A stretch of DNA of 64,000 nt from Pomphorhynchus laevis (GCA_012934845.2 WNNJ02001598.1:62001-126000), one strand, 5' to 3'; shown: positions 54,801-63,720, counted from the stretch's first letter. Translations and numbers: made by a program. Notes: generated by a model not told the origin, from the letters alone.

Positions 54801-57800
54801 ACATAATAAATGTCGATTTCATAACGGAAATCTAGTTGAGTTCGACAAAATAAATGAGCGTCACTCGTGTATTGTATAATATAAAAGTTATAAAGTGAGA
54901 TGATGTTATCTGTTATAGGAAAAGAACGAAAAGTTTATAAATCGATAGTTTTTTGATATTCCTTAATGTACGAATGAATATTAAAATGTCTTTATTATAA
55001 CTTGAATACTAGCTGAAGTCGTTTGGAATCTGTCTTGCATTATCTCTTAAACCACAGTATACAGCTTAAGTCCATAATTAGCACTATTTCATTTGGGACT
55101 TTTGCTCTTGAACTATTTAATTAAAAATTATTTTTTTGTTATAAATCGATTGTTCACTCATTGCTTTATTTATTATTTATTAATGGAATGAGTGAAGTGT
55201 ATTTATTTAAGTTAAATTTTAATAGCTTAATGCTATCATTAGGATAGAAAAACAATAAAATGCAATTTTTATACTTTAAATTAATTATGTAAAAATAAAT
55301 TGTACTTTAAAATCAATTTGCTAATTATTAGTAATAATTTAACGGAGATAGCTTTTATATTTCAGTAAAAAGTCGAATTTTTAATAACTAACTGCTATCG
55401 CCATCAGAATGTGTTATTTCTATTTTTAAATTTATTTATAGTACAGAATATGTTCATCAGATAAGTGTGATCAGACACGTATAAAATCATGAGTTCTTGA
55501 AATATTAAGATCAGCTGACTGAATCTACGTATTTTATATGAGATTTTATATAATTAAATAAAGTTAAAATTTAAAATTGAATCTTAAAATAAAGTGATTT
55601 TTTATGAATTGACTAAATAACAGACGATGTATTATAATAAGGATTAGAGATCATCAGGATTAACTGCTGTGTTATCCGGTTTCGGTTCCTATTCCTCGAC
55701 CTAACATATCAGATACGATTTATTTAAGTGAACTTTCAACAGCTAAATGCTATCATCAGGATACAAAAACAATAAAATACAATTTTTATACTTTACATAA
55801 GATGTTGATTAATTATGTCAATTAATTATATAATTAATTAATAACTTATAATGTAATTACATATAATTATTTGATATTAATTTACATTAATTATGTAAAT
55901 TATATAAGATGTTATATAATTTATAATTTATAATAAGTTAAAATTGAAAATTAAAATTTAATATAAAAGTCAATTTTAATAAAAGTTAATTATAAAAGTC
56001 AAATTATATACGATGTATCAGAATGAGGTGTATAATTCATAAGGAGGAACTGCTTTGCTACCAGCTTTCGGCCCCTAATTCCTCGATCCAACTTAGCAAC
56101 GGGGCCAAATACGTGCTAAGGATGTATTTCCCCTGATTAAATTTGATTATATAGTATCCTATTCTAATACAAAGTTATTATTTAATATCCATCCATAAAA
56201 ATTTTCCGCTAATGATTTTAAATTTATTCTTTATATTATTGGGTTGATTTATATATTTCACTATATTCTGTTTGATGGCATTTTTATCGTAACCTAGTTT
56301 AAAATATGTATCTATTAAATTATTTAAATGATTTTAAAGAAAGCCAATATCATTACATATTGTTGCAATTCTTAAAATTTCATTATTAAATGTAATATAT
56401 TTTATATTATATGGTATGCATGAATGCTCATGCAAAAATATGTTTGTAAATTTAAATATGCCATCTTTACGATATAAATTAATAGTAGTTTTAGTTAATG
56501 TTAATTTAAAAAACAGGTATAATAAGTAAAATATTAAAAAATAAGTAAAAAGAAATAAATTATTTATGCAATTTATTTATTGTTACTTCAATAAATAAAG
56601 TATAAATAAATATAAATAATAAAATATTATAATATTTAATATAAATTAATATACTTCAATAAATTAAGCATATAATTTTACGTGATATTATTTCTATTCC
56701 AGAGTCATCTGCGTTGAAATTTATAGTTAATAAATATTTGTAAATATATAATTAAAATTTTAAAATAATTAAAAAAATCAGGAAATTTTATATTAAAAAC
56801 ATAAACATTTTAAATTCACACACTTTATATTTATCATCAATATCATTATAGTATCATTCTTTAATATATAAAATATCATCTTTATAAATAAATCTTTGTC
56901 AATAATTTTTTATTTAAATAAAAAAATTAAGTAAAAATTTAAATTAAATCTTTTAGTTTGAAATTAATTTCGAAATTGCCTAAGTGAAAAAAATTAAAAT
57001 GAAACTATTTATTTAATTTTAGAATTTATTTAAGAATTTATAAGAATTTGCAACATTTTTATCGAAATTGTTTTATATTAAACATTTAAATCCGACAGAT
57101 TTGGCGTTTTTAATTTTAATAAAAGGAATCTAATGATTATAAATGACGTTAGGATTATTACATGCAAAAAATAAAAATAAAATATCCCCCATATAGGCTT
57201 TTCGATCGTATCATATTTATTACTACTGAATGGGTCATCAATGTGGCCAGTAGCTACACGATTTTGCAAATATCCCATGAGAGTGAGTCATGCTTTATCG
57301 TATGCCGGTATCACGCTATCTGTGTGCTTGAACCACATAAATCAATGAAGCGGTTCGACATGACAGCACCCATTTGTTACCATATTGTCCTCGTCTCAGT
57401 TTTCCATTGGTGAAATATTAAGGGCGAGCTAATAACTTGTTTAAAGAATTTAGTCAAAGTTTATTTGCCTGTTACGCCCACAAGTAGATAGGAAATTACC
57501 AAAAACGTTTTCATAGAAAATTGTATTGCCATAAGTAATACATTAATTGATCATATATCAAAAATAATCCAAAGCATTTTGCGAAATTTGGTTTGACCCA
57601 TATCTCAGCCCAGCATGTCCGATTGACAATTTTTCAAATATATGGTATTTCCATATTACTTTTAAAGATCCGCCTAATTTTTCACATCAAGTATATTTAT
57701 TTTACTATTTGTTTTCAGGGTAAAAATGTGAACCATAATTCTTCCGCGAAATGCTGTTCTTATAAACTAATGCTTATATTTTATGTATTTATACAATTTT

Positions 57801-58414
57801 ATGTATTTATACATTGGCATAAATAGTTCCCCTATGTTCACGGGTGCAAAATTGAATTGTTGACAAATTTTGTTACTTTTGAGTATTTTCTATTTATAAA
57901 CGTTATTATTTGAACGATGACATTGAGACAGAGTTTAAAACTATATTGTGTAAAACTTATTTTTTTTAAGATTAAAGCCACTAATATCTGCCCTTTTAAC
58001 TCCGTAGATATTCCAACAATAATACGCTATATTTCAGTATTGGTTATCTCATTATATCAGTGTTGGGTCAGTAACTGATGTGCTGAACCAATAATGAAAT
58101 GTTGCGCTTTACTTTATTCGATATGAACACAATTATATTCACTTGCTATTTCTGAGTATCCGGTAAAAGTTATAAATATTCCTTTGTTTAAGCATTTTCA
58201 ATATGTTTGTTTTTAATCAATTTTAATCAAGGCATTTGATTTACTAATGCATTAATTGATTATAGGCTCAGTTGTTCATTTAAAGAATGGAATGGTTTGG
58301 ATACTGTTCACTTTGCATTTCCTTGCAGCGTTAATTGATGGAATATACGTAAGCAAAACTCTGGAGTATGTTGGTTTAGATCACAGAACAAAATCTGAAG
58401 AGAAAGGGAATTAG
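30671..58414 (+). CDS. Four-TM membrane protein, 184 aa, 4 exons over 27.7 kb
   Basis: Exons 30671-30856, 47454-47571, 47735-47836 and 58266-58414 join without a frame break (junction phases 0, 1, 1) to an ATG-to-TAG reading frame of 184 codons. The product has a charged N-terminus of about 45 residues, four hydrophobic segments (roughly residues 46-70, 86-112, 118-140 and 145-165) and a short charged C-terminus ending KSEEKGN. The layout resembles small four-TM MARVEL or Snakeskin-like proteins of insect septate junctions, but that is a guess from topology, not a recognised motif. All splice sites are GT/AG. AATAAA occurs near 58793. Intron 1 (16.6 kb) holds the antisense C-A'-B' LINE stack, and intron 3 (10.4 kb) holds LINE D, LINE E and Penelope-like repeats. 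Confidence 0.65.
31780..33389 (-). mobile_element. Old reverse-transcriptase relic, part 1
   Basis: The - strand retains GVLSVDANNAFN (RT box A), QGDQLA (RT box B) and then LKGASNCLT, LVSQGFHMSAKEFKDAL and YNESIREIRHCGF. These match, in order, the RT and long C-terminal region of a widespread RT family in cnidarians, molluscs and insects. It is broken throughout. LINE C interrupts it at 33390, and the remainder resumes at 45113. Confidence 0.55.
33390..37271 (-). mobile_element. LINE copy C, degenerate relative of A and B
   Basis: Flanked by the 13-bp duplication TGAAATGAAAATA at 33377 and 37272, giving a 3.88-kb element with an (AAAT)-like tail. ORF2 pieces run from about 35965 to 33541 (EN, RT with VPQGSPLSP and VYADDTTALF). 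ORF1 pieces run from 36005 to about 37120 and keep decayed zinc knuckles. Many stops and shifts are present, so it is older than A, B, A' and B'. Confidence 0.8.
37412..39884 (-). pseudogene. ORF2 of LINE A'
   Basis: EN and RT motifs as in A (LLGDFND, FLDFSAAFDRI, GVPQGSPLSP, VYADDTT). It is broken at the shared T-run near 38530, by a 10-bp-scale insertion near 38335, and elsewhere. Confidence 0.8.
39919..41123 (-). pseudogene. ORF1 of LINE A'
   Basis: Starts MSKFSMSERSK and has the same three zinc knuckles as A. The frame shifts at the TTTAAAAAAG run near 40895, exactly as in A. Confidence 0.75.
41345..43804 (-). CDS. ORF2 of LINE B': endonuclease + reverse transcriptase, 819 aa, intact
   Basis: Domain order: APE-like endonuclease (NILQWNSGGA near residue 10, QETRS near 37, LLGDFND near 139), a linker, then RT (FLDFSAAFDRI near 530, GVPQGSPLSP near 585, VYADDT near 618) and a thumb ending at PLDLRP. 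No RNase H and no C-terminal CCHC, so the length is that of Jockey-type ORF2. It starts 34 nt after the ORF1 stop; a hairpin holding that stop lies between them. Clade placement (I/Jockey superfamily) is by motif only. Confidence 0.9.
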   Translation of the reverse strand: MQSSQEPFSLNILQWNSGGASALSLLSGRDADVIVLQETRSIRIPHDITRFIPKHIYTHFTPYITPPHASSSQGLLTLVKCSLRSSLLLNYSCPALSCLAVSLCKNGKRISIANIYIRPGEIHKNRDLLDRILGSGYDMLLGDFNDRTGRWINAALCRARNDYLIHKPPSPTFHCSTTNSLLDILLLHKMWLLKPICTEQSRQKQTISHDLIRWRIEEDTLLRRRFHFDPIRVAFFQAAIQLFPRIGNENLTEFNSFLSSQATAFLSTTYKGHIYNPTPTKLKVLAKMLRLPNVSVSARQAISNEYWSTRYRFQLSRDKANIAHLNPSQSSFWKIFKKEKFVCWKDRALGWIGSIGLDNVLKESLSLHNYGATQSPQPIPPWGDFRSRDLSVTDILNSWGPLPGTSKSVAPLSSRVCQLLTADQRREVAVTMLLASPSDVAGINISRRIFLPKHSPVSCPKDLRPISIQNSLISIYEKALARRIRDHLSRRNLIPPSFHGFVKGRSVHSAIGEVHQFCRDNSHQLAVAVFLDFSAAFDRISIPFVISSLRSLGLPARIVNRVEILLFTKRFYYEDDPDACQFYPITGVPQGSPLSPILFLAASIVLFKNFKRDQHLVVYADDTTALFSGRRCKDVASDISRFFLRLTDQLTLSNLILNSSKSQVVVFHGTPATKKKLKRLALSALSSILTNQPLPTFTSRVKYLGFTVTVNWSAKADLDRLKRILKKARWALKRAQHLSLNGKTQVRLWGTWAISGLVFFSRGCPPEQRLRFLKLLISRLPRIVRLDWIFRGVIDPGWFSRRAACWMCWRAQIPLDLRP
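43836..43855 (-). promoter_or_regulatory. Hairpin enclosing the ORF1 stop of LINE B'
   Basis: In sense RNA CUCCUAG pairs with CUAGGAG around a 6-nt loop, and the UAG stop is in the 3' arm. LINE A has CTAGT/ACTAG at 21493-21506 and LINE C has CTCTA/TAGGG at 36003-36020, so the shape is kept while the bases differ. Confidence 0.5.
43839..45035 (-). CDS. ORF1 of LINE B', 398 aa, intact
   Basis: Starts MERNSGISN. Three zinc knuckles lie near residues 198-250 (CNGCHLWGHWSSNC, CGVCSSSEVHEGKC, CSNCGGQHPAWSRRC), after a region resembling the RNA-recognition-like part of Jockey ORF1. The basic tail is SSKRAPRSKKRSSSKQK. It ends at TAG inside the hairpin at 43836-43855. Confidence 0.9.
   Translation of the reverse strand: MERNSGISNVTSNFQAKENKVSPISSNFLISSTDGELPPVPKVVNLVIIRLLQPFERKNLFNIFLREFTSSYKKRILFNSIKYLDSEIRVSFSSLDLAASYLEFFETHLKEFGSTTYRPIQATLKINNFPPFATEEDIIALTSEFKIHNIRPILGKKGQAIPIAFCSTAVDQAECLAKSKCNPFLGYNLSFNIVDADDLTYPHCNGCHLWGHWSSNCTRPHTCGVCSSSEVHEGKCSLPPLCSNCGGQHPAWSRRCPIFKEYKLRHCGAPVKPAHFAAASLSNSNGYGMSDTDIFKIVDARLQIYKDEIRALTNHLIAKFEESRSPPSTILTSSKRAPRSKKRSSSKQKLASLKLAKKDDICWELLASKGDEDNAGGQVSSPGRAGSEKGNFLSPSFC
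45113..45790 (-). mobile_element. Old reverse-transcriptase relic, part 2
   Basis: The - strand retains GVGEITRRIIGKAVMMVAQ, the conserved box just upstream of RT box A in the family of the 31780-33389 relic, and a weak LAxxxx region before it. Orientation and order show that it is the N-terminal side of the same fossil, pushed away by the LINE C, A' and B' insertions. Confidence 0.5.
46114..46352 (-). repeat. Penelope-like terminal repeat
   Basis: Reverse complement of the inner part of the 9190-9420 copy, from CTTATTCTGATACAACGTCT to ATTAGATACGTAGACTCAGT, including the same TTTAGCATTATTATGTTTTG stretch. The pseudoknot region itself is missing. Confidence 0.65.
46390..46910 (+). mobile_element. 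RTE-like LINE 3' fragment
   Basis: The + strand keeps the standard tail of RTE-type ORFs in shifting frames: RKDKVRNTNIQKMFKVDSIQ, then the EEKRRRGRPNKLWKDCIKEE and MKALRIATRDV segments. GRPxxxWxDCIKEDMKAL is a hallmark of that clade. Frameshifts and stops are evident. A shorter piece of the same family lies at 48152-48240. Confidence 0.7.
47454..47571 (+). CDS. Exon 2 of the four-TM gene
   Basis: The acceptor is ATTGTTCACAG, phase 0, and the donor is TTCG before GTATGT, phase 1. The exon encodes the end of TM1, a loop (GKGITNRD) and the start of TM2. A second copy of the acceptor lies 65 bp upstream; it would lead to an in-frame stop and so is not the productive site. Confidence 0.65.
47735..47836 (+). 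CDS. Exon 3 of the four-TM gene
   Basis: The acceptor is AATTTTTAG and the donor is ATGG before GTAATA. The exon is 102 bp, phase 1-1. It completes TM2 (YSAYTFLSWL), gives a short loop (NGNRNN) and most of TM3. It sits 163 bp after exon 2. Confidence 0.65.
48152..48240 (+). mobile_element. Short RTE-like fragment
   Basis: Resembles 46528-46620 at base level (ACGCGGATGAGACTTGGCAA versus the equivalent stretch there). It lies in intron 3 of the four-TM gene. Confidence 0.5.
48400..49545 (-). mobile_element. LINE relic with RT and C-terminal zinc motif
   Basis: On the - strand, in order: LLFDVSKAADIS (RT box A, decayed), QGDYLSFIF (RT box B), VFLYADDLLVTSYS (YADD box), a segment NSKKTKVVKFKRGG, and then CAFCGESCKDLSHIFYC, which looks like the C-terminal zinc motif of I/R1-like elements. 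It is distinct from the A/B/C family. Frames are interrupted. Confidence 0.6.
49590..53130 (-). mobile_element. LINE copy D, old degenerate relative of A/B/C
   Basis: ORF2 pieces include VRYLGFTITVKW, QHLVVYPDDSKSLFSGRRC (the YADD box changed to YPDD) and SLNIIRWNSGGAS at the endonuclease start near 52040. ORF1 remnants with zinc-knuckle-like Cys codons lie at 52450-52750. Many stops and shifts are present. Ends are uncertain and no target duplication was found. Confidence 0.65.
53321..53396 (+). repeat. 76-bp direct repeat, left copy
   Basis: Matches 53869-53944 with two mismatches by eye (starts GTATCAGAAAGATAAACA, ends ACAAAACGAGCAA). The pair flanks LINE fragment E exactly. Confidence 0.8.
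53397..53868 (+). mobile_element. LINE fragment E, 5'-truncated, + strand
   Basis: The last part of ORF2 (GELVGES-type start, then ADLDRLKRILKRARWAL and SGLVFFSRGRPSEQRLRF by frame), ending MDLRPD and a stop, a short 3' UTR and the family tail AATAAAACCTTTATTTATT. It is bounded by 76-bp direct repeats. It is the only A/B/C-family copy in the window on the + strand. Confidence 0.75.
53869..53944 (+). repeat. 76-bp direct repeat, right copy
   Basis: Partner of 53321-53396; an unusually long target-site duplication if the LINE made it. Confidence 0.8.
54110..54250. repeat. Cluster of AT-rich inverted repeats
   Basis: Contains AAAGTTAA/TTAACTTT inversions and a perfect hairpin ACGTATTTTATTTTA-ttt-TAAAATAAAATACGT. 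Confidence 0.6.
54330..54575 (-). mobile_element. CR1/L2-like LINE fragment, second copy
   Basis: The - strand reads RDKVHSSNLILRDIRRIRPL, then CMSLLSSLLFPKIDYCLSLF and ANSQN. It is the same segment as the - strand relic at 2090-2690 but better preserved. Confidence 0.6.
55195..55800 (+). repeat. Pair of ~80-bp direct repeats around a Penelope-like repeat
   Basis: 55200-55290 and 55720-55795 share TTTATTTAAGT, an AATGCTATCATNAGGATA segment and AACAATAAAATNCAATTTTT. Between them lies the terminal repeat at 55505-55715. Confidence 0.5.
55505..55715 (+). repeat. Penelope-like terminal repeat
   Basis: Begins CTGACTGAATCTACGTATTTT and holds AATTGACTAAATAACAGACG and GGTTTCGGTTCC. It stops within the pseudoknot region. 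Confidence 0.6.
55880..56160 (+). repeat. Penelope-like terminal repeat
   Basis: Holds GGAGGAACTGCTTTGCTACC, the GGCCCC/GGGGCC pair and ACGTGCTAAGGATGTATTTC. Directly followed by an opposite-strand RT end. Confidence 0.6.
56161..56520 (-). mobile_element. Penelope-like RT C-terminal fragment
   Basis: Reverse-strand match to the 9486-9890 fragment over its whole length (the NNEILRIATICNDIGF region through the MDG/MDNK end), less well preserved. Same tail-to-tail joint with the terminal repeat as at 9485. Confidence 0.6.
56521..58260. other. Intron 3 of the four-TM gene, rest
   Basis: AT-rich. Short open frames occur on both strands at 57078-57413 (one reads NRVATGHIDDPFSSNKYD on the - strand), but no family was recognised. 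Confidence 0.4.
58266..58414 (+). CDS. Exon 4 of the four-TM gene, stop codon
   Basis: The acceptor is TTGATTATAG, phase 1. The exon encodes TM4 (MVWILFTLHFLAALIDGIYV) and a charged tail to TAG. A GTAAGC inside it, after GIY, could be a weak alternative donor, but the frame runs on to a natural stop. Confidence 0.6.
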
Positions 58415-58639
58415 AAGAAAAAGAAAATCGAAGTATATACAGCGTTTTGATAACTTATCGAAGTTATCGAAGTTGATAGTCCACAACGTTTTGGAGTATT
58501 TTATAAAAAATAATTTTCTTAAATTTAGTGTAAACCACATTATGTTCAAAATGTACGGCATTTTTTGAAAATCAGATTCTTGTTATGAGAAAAATTTATA
58601 TTTTATGATATTTGTAGGGTAATCTCAAAAGACTTCTGT

Positions 58640-58670
58640 TAGTGGTGTAACACTTATGTTACACCGCTTA
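58640..58670. repeat. Short hairpin
   Basis: GTGGTGTAACAC-TTAT-GTTACACCGC, about 225 bp after the stop of the four-TM gene and 150 bp before AATAAA. Confidence 0.55.
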
Positions 58671-58879
58671 AAGTGCGAAAGCAAAAATTAGAGTTTCTGA
58701 AAGAATGAATCACGAAAATCATTCAAAGTAAATACGCAATCGATGCTGCTTTAAAATATTTAGTTTCGCACGCAAAAATACATATAATTGTGGAATAAAA
58801 AAGGTAAGGACTCCAAATGTCCATAATTATATTTCTAAAATTGGTTTTTCACATTAAGAAAAACAATATGTTTGTTTTG

Positions 58880-59240
58880 TTAAAAAGTTCTGGCTGCTGA
58901 TTGTGTGAGACCCGGAAAATTAAAATGACATCTTGAAGCTATGAGTTTTTCGTACGTTGGTAAGCTTCAAGAATGTTTACAAAGTGAATCGGAGGAGTTA
59001 GCTAAACAGTTCAAAAAATAGTTCATATTCCATCAAATGCATTACTAGCATAATATTTAGTGTCTTGCAGAGTCGCAAAGTGTAAACGCTTATTTACAAT
59101 AGCAGAAACCTTAGTTTTGCCAGCAGCTATTGATTTGGTGAAAACAATGTTTGATGAATAACATGTAAAACAGCTGCGACAAATACGGCTTACTGATATT
59201 AAAATTGGTAGAATAATTGATAAATAAATACTCGAGTGGG
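58880..59240 (+). mobile_element. hAT/ZBED-like transposase relic
   Basis: In alternating + frames: RPGKLKRHLE-like text, then YVGKLQECLQSESEELAKQF, VAKCKRLFTIAETLVLPA and AAIDLVKTMFDE, HVKQLRQIRLTD. This order (KLKRHLE, then LxLPAAxDxVxTMxxE) is that of ZBED5-type hAT transposases. Several stops and shifts are present and no terminal inverted repeats were found. Confidence 0.6.
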
Positions 59241-59409
59241 GACTTTAACATTGTTCATACAAGTATGTGATGTGACTGTTATATCAAGTAGTTACGCACC
59301 TTTAATTGCAAATATTTGATTTATTGAAGACATTACATAACATTCACTTGAATAAACAAATTAAAATAAATATAAAATTAGTGCATTGCTTTCATTGATT
59401 CGGAGGTCG

Positions 59410-59640
59410 AATTGTGGAAGCAGTGCACGAACAAGACGTTACTAAATATCACGGTCCTAAGTGGTTGACCAGACTTCCCTTTCCGATAGTCCTAAACGTT
59501 CTTTGGCAAGATGAAGAATTTGATCTCTCCACTTATACCGAAGTCCCTAGTGGCCTTCGTCCATAAATTCTAACATTAAACACTTCACAGTGAATACGCC
59601 TCTTAGCCATCTTGATAACGTGACTTTGCAACCTCAGCTG
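59410..59640 (-). mobile_element. LINE ORF 3' tail fragment
   Basis: The - strand reads RRIHCEVFNVRIYGRRPLGT, then after one shift YKWRDQILHLAKERLGLSER and EVWSTT. GRRPxGxxxxxWRDQI is the usual end of RTE-like ORFs. Too short to classify further. Confidence 0.5.
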
Positions 59641-61590
59641 ACTTTCTTCAATTTGGTTATATCGACTCTTAAATTTATAAACATGCTTACTTATTTTTAT
59701 CGATAAAACGAAGGGAGCAAAGAAACGACATTTCTTAAGAAAATGCTTTTAGTAACGTTTATGAAGGAAACGACTAATTATTCAATTAACTCTATATTTG
59801 AAATAAAAATTAAGAATGCATCACTAAATTAGTTGAAGATCCGTATTTTCATTCAAAATATAATTTTAGACTAAATTAAAATACAAAATATGATTTAAAA
59901 GTTCTTTTTTAAATTTATTATGAAGAAATTGGAAATGTTTTGAATGCATCGATAACTTAATAATGCATTAAAATATGCTTTAAAAATGCAAACTTGATTG
60001 AATTATCTATTGATACTACATTAAAAAATTTCAGACTGTATTTGATTCAATTCTAGTTAAATCTTCATACAAAATATAATACTCTGTCAAACAAAGTTTG
60101 AAATTACCTATGAGGTTCGAAGCGTTATATATAACTTTGAGCTCGTTTAGTTGTAGAAAAAGCTACGATTAGCTATACCGTTACTAGCACCAAAATTTGA
60201 CGTCCTTAAAAACAACATTTATCTCATTAAAAATAATACAGAGTTTTATTTCCCGTTCCGCCTTTCGGCTGGGCAAATAATTACAAAATAGGAAATTAGT
60301 CAGAATCAACAAAATTTGAAGTATACATATTGTCTTCTTAATGCGTCGTTTTTTTTGATCAATGACGAAGATCATTAATCTCTTGAAGTGACATAAGGCT
60401 GAGTTGAGGGCAGGCTAGAGCATGGAGCAATGCATCACAGGAAGAAGCACAGAAGCGGCATATACAAGAAGAAAAATAATAAAATTTGTTTTGTATTTTT
60501 TCAGGAGCAAAGTTTTTTTTATTATTTTATAAAATAATGGGCGGACGGTGCTAAATGTTTAAATATTTTTTACAATAGCGTAGTAACATCAAGTTTATAA
60601 ACTATTGGCTTAGAGTATTGTAATTTTAAATACATTACCGTATATTTTTATGTACAAACGTTTATCCGGTAAAACAAGGGAATCCCCATAGAATTAATAT
60701 AAATTTCAATATGAAAATCATTCACTGAACCTGCGTATTCTGAGTTAAGGTTAGGAGTAGACACAATAAAACAGTTAAGTCATTATTCCAATTACTAATC
60801 GCGTAGGACGCAATCCTATCGCTGCTAATTTAAACTCTAAGGACAAATAACGTACAATGATTTGTAGATGTTAATGCACCCGCATGCCCTCGCTTTTGTC
60901 ATTAATCCCCTCAAATAGTTCAATATTCAACCTTGAACTTGAAGTTGGCTTTGTAATTTAAATCAAAAAATCTAGAAGAATGAATATAACCGACTTTTTA
61001 GAATAAGAAGTTCGTTTTTAAACTTCCTACATGTATTCCAATTGTTACCGACATAAGCATTGAAGATACCCAGTAAAACAAGCGAATCCCCTCGTTTATT
61101 TGTTTATTATTTAAAAGTAATTTTATAATGATTTTTGGAGAGTTATAACATGTCAATTTTTACAGAGCTAACTTATGCAAATTAATAAATCTACAAACTA
61201 AAAAAGTGGCAATTCTGAATATTTTCACCAAAAGGAGACAATATGTTAAAATGGATACAAAATAAGATTGTCTACTTGACATATACAATTTAACGTATTG
61301 ACTGTGCCCTGAATAATTGCTACTTCCAAATTTCATCGCTTCCAAATTTTGCTACTTCCAAAATTCACTAATTCCAAATGCTTTTATCCAAAAACATTTT
61401 TCCACAAAATAATGTTAAGAAATATATTATGGCTACCTTCGAGGTAAGGGAAAAGTGTTGCAATAATTGATAACTATATCTTTTATTATAAGTTAAGATG
61501 TCATATAAACAAGCAATTATGGAAATGCAGCAATGATTTGTGTTCAGTAACCGCTATTTCTATCAAATTAAATAGGTAAATAATTAAGAA
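59641..61590. other. AT-rich sequence, nothing firm
   Basis: A motif CCGCCTTTCGGCTGGGCA near 60257 recurs near 4900 and may be a 3' end of a LINE or SINE. No gene was recognised. Confidence 0.4.
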
Positions 61591-61599
61591 AATTACGAC

Positions 61600-62240
61600 G
61601 ATTAGTGCGATTCCTTCTTGGCCAAAAAAGAAGAATAATATTTGAGGCAGGACGGTGACAATTCTCTGATGCATAAACGTATTGAAGAAATACTCAATAT
61701 AGTGATCATTGGTAATGTTGACATTATAAGAAGATTTTCAGGTTTTAATTGTCTTCGTATTTTTATGGATGGTACATTTAAGTCTTCTTCTCCCAACTTT
61801 TAATTACTATATATATTATGCATTGCGTTGCTAATGGCTAGTTCTTTTTTTGATGTTTAGCTTTATATTTTCAATGGCGGAATCTGCATATGTTTATATG
61901 CTAAGAAAGTTGTTGGATATATTAGAAAACAAAGCTATCCGTTTTTATCCCTATAAAGTTCAAATTGATTTCGAATTAGAGGCGTCGAATGCATTAAATT
62001 AAGTATTACCTACGGCTTCTATCAGTTGATGCTTTTTTCCCTTCGGACAATGCTTAATGAGGAAGCTGAACATCCTTGGACTAAGAAAACGTTTTAATAA
62101 AAATTATAATTTTAAATATGCTTTTCAATTGATTAGTACTCTTGCTTTAATGCCTTTTTCTCTTATTGATGAAAGATGGAAAATAAATTAAAGATTCCGA
62201 GAGTAGATCCAATAATTAAAGAGCTTCTAAATTAAATCTA
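61600..62240 (+). mobile_element. MULE transposase relic
   Basis: In + strand frames: CLRIFMDGTFKSSSPNF, then QIDFELEASNALN and FPFGQCLMRKLNILGLRKRF, then FQLISTLALMPFSLIDERW. This is the conserved order of the MULE transposase domain (MDGTFK, then DFExAxxNA, then GCxFHxxQxxxRKxxxLGL, then LxALAFxP). The two acidic residues of the first two boxes are still visible. Stops and shifts are present and no terminal inverted repeats were recognised. Confidence 0.7.
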
Positions 62241-62609
62241 ATAGTACATTGTTTCACATAATTCGGTTTTTAGTAGAGATGTATGGTATCATAGCAGCAA
62301 CCTTAATGATAGGACAAACAATGCATGTGAGGGTTTCCATGCCAAATTGAATAGATCTTTGAATAAGTCTAGCCAATCGTTCTTTGAAATTGTGGATAAA
62401 ACAAAAAAAAACTATAATATGCAGTGAGGAAGAGTTATCTCGCATATTAGCTGTAGGAAAGGCAAAACCAAAGAAGTATGTGAGGGCTTTCATGTATTGT
62501 AGTGAGGCAGAGTTATATCACATATAATCTGGAGATAAGACAAAACCAAATAATAAAAAGTATGTATGGTCGCATAACAACATCGTAATGTTGCTTCAAA
62601 ATTTTAACT

Positions 62610-62925
62610 ATGACTCATCAGTCATCACTATGACTCTTCGGTGCCAGTTCCCTCCCACTGCTGGATGCAGAGGAGGACTAGCAGACGGCTCTATCAAAGA
62701 ATCACGTGAATGATACACTAGAAAATTTCTAGTGACATCATCATTGAGTGCTGAATTAGTACTACCGCTTCACCAAATAGGATCATAAGCGCAAAAGCAC
62801 TGGCAAATGCCAGTGCAAAGTATCTATATATCGGCTTACTTCTAATATGAAGAATAATTTCTCAAATGATTCCGCATAAATTTGTGTAATCATATAAGCC
62901 AGACGCGGAAGAACAACGAAATTGT
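62610..62925. mobile_element. Copy of the fold-back/tandem repeat unit
   Basis: Matches 10081-10380 nearly throughout, including GAGGAGGACTAGCAGACGGC and the GCACTGGCA hairpin, and continues into the start of a next unit. The hammerhead-like core is truncated: the - strand keeps GAAGAGTCATAGTGATGAC, and the GAAAC box is lost at the left edge. Confidence 0.65.
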
Positions 62926-63103
62926 TTTATACAACTTCGTTATAGTTGTTTTAGTTCTTTTTATATTCTTATTTAAATTTTGGAAGTAGCGAAATTTGAA
63001 AGTAGTCAAATTAGGAAGTAGCGAAATTTGGAAAAGAGGGCCGTAATCTTTTTGAATTTGGGTGAATTTCAAAATATTAATCTCAAAAGAATTCTATAAG
63101 TGT

Positions 63104-63140
63104 TGTACACTACGATCATTTGTAAATGATCGTAGTGTAT
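63104..63140. repeat. Perfect 16-bp hairpin
   Basis: TACACTACGATCATTT, a 2-nt loop, AAATGATCGTAGTGTA. Confidence 0.75.
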
Positions 63141-63164
63141 ATTGTGAATGTTTTACACTGAGAT

Positions 63165-63720
63165 TCTTCCGTACGTTTTGGGTTGACTGTTTTCGTTGAA
63201 ATTAGTTTTAGCGATTGTATTTTTTAACTAATGATAAATTTGTGACAGTTGAAAATTCGAATAAAATGTTCTCTTCTTGCAGTAATACAAAAAAACTGAG
63301 ATATAATACTAAATAAAACAACGAGAAATAATGCCAAAGATTGCAATACCAAAAAAACAACAACTTATCTGTTCAAAAGCCAATCGTTAATATTATTATA
63401 TTAATATTATAACACGTATACTTATTCATGATGACTTATTAATAATCTGTCACTGTGTGTTTTGCTATCAATCACGTGTTCACTTTTACAGGTATTTACA
63501 TGTCAACACTTATTCAGATTACCATTGAAATAAGCGGTATGATTGTTGCCAGTGTGGTACAGTGAGATTCTTCCGTGTTTTATGTAAGGACAGTTTCTGT
63601 TAGAATGTGCAGTTTTTGAGTGGTTATGTTAACTTATTATGATTCTGCGACACAGTCAAAAATTTGAATAAAATGTTCTTTTCTTGCAATAATTTAAAAG
63701 AAAACAATGAGAACCTAATT
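63165..63720 (+). repeat. Diverged direct duplication, period ~385 bp
   Basis: 63165-63300 and 63555-63700 share TGAGATTCTTCCGT, AATAAAATGTTCTCTTCTTGC (one difference) and nearby spacing. There is no coding sense. Confidence 0.5.

Noticed and set aside
57078-57413. Overlapping 66- and 83-codon frames in intron 3
   Set aside because: No motif, no splice support, and the longer readings meet stops. Not reported as a gene.
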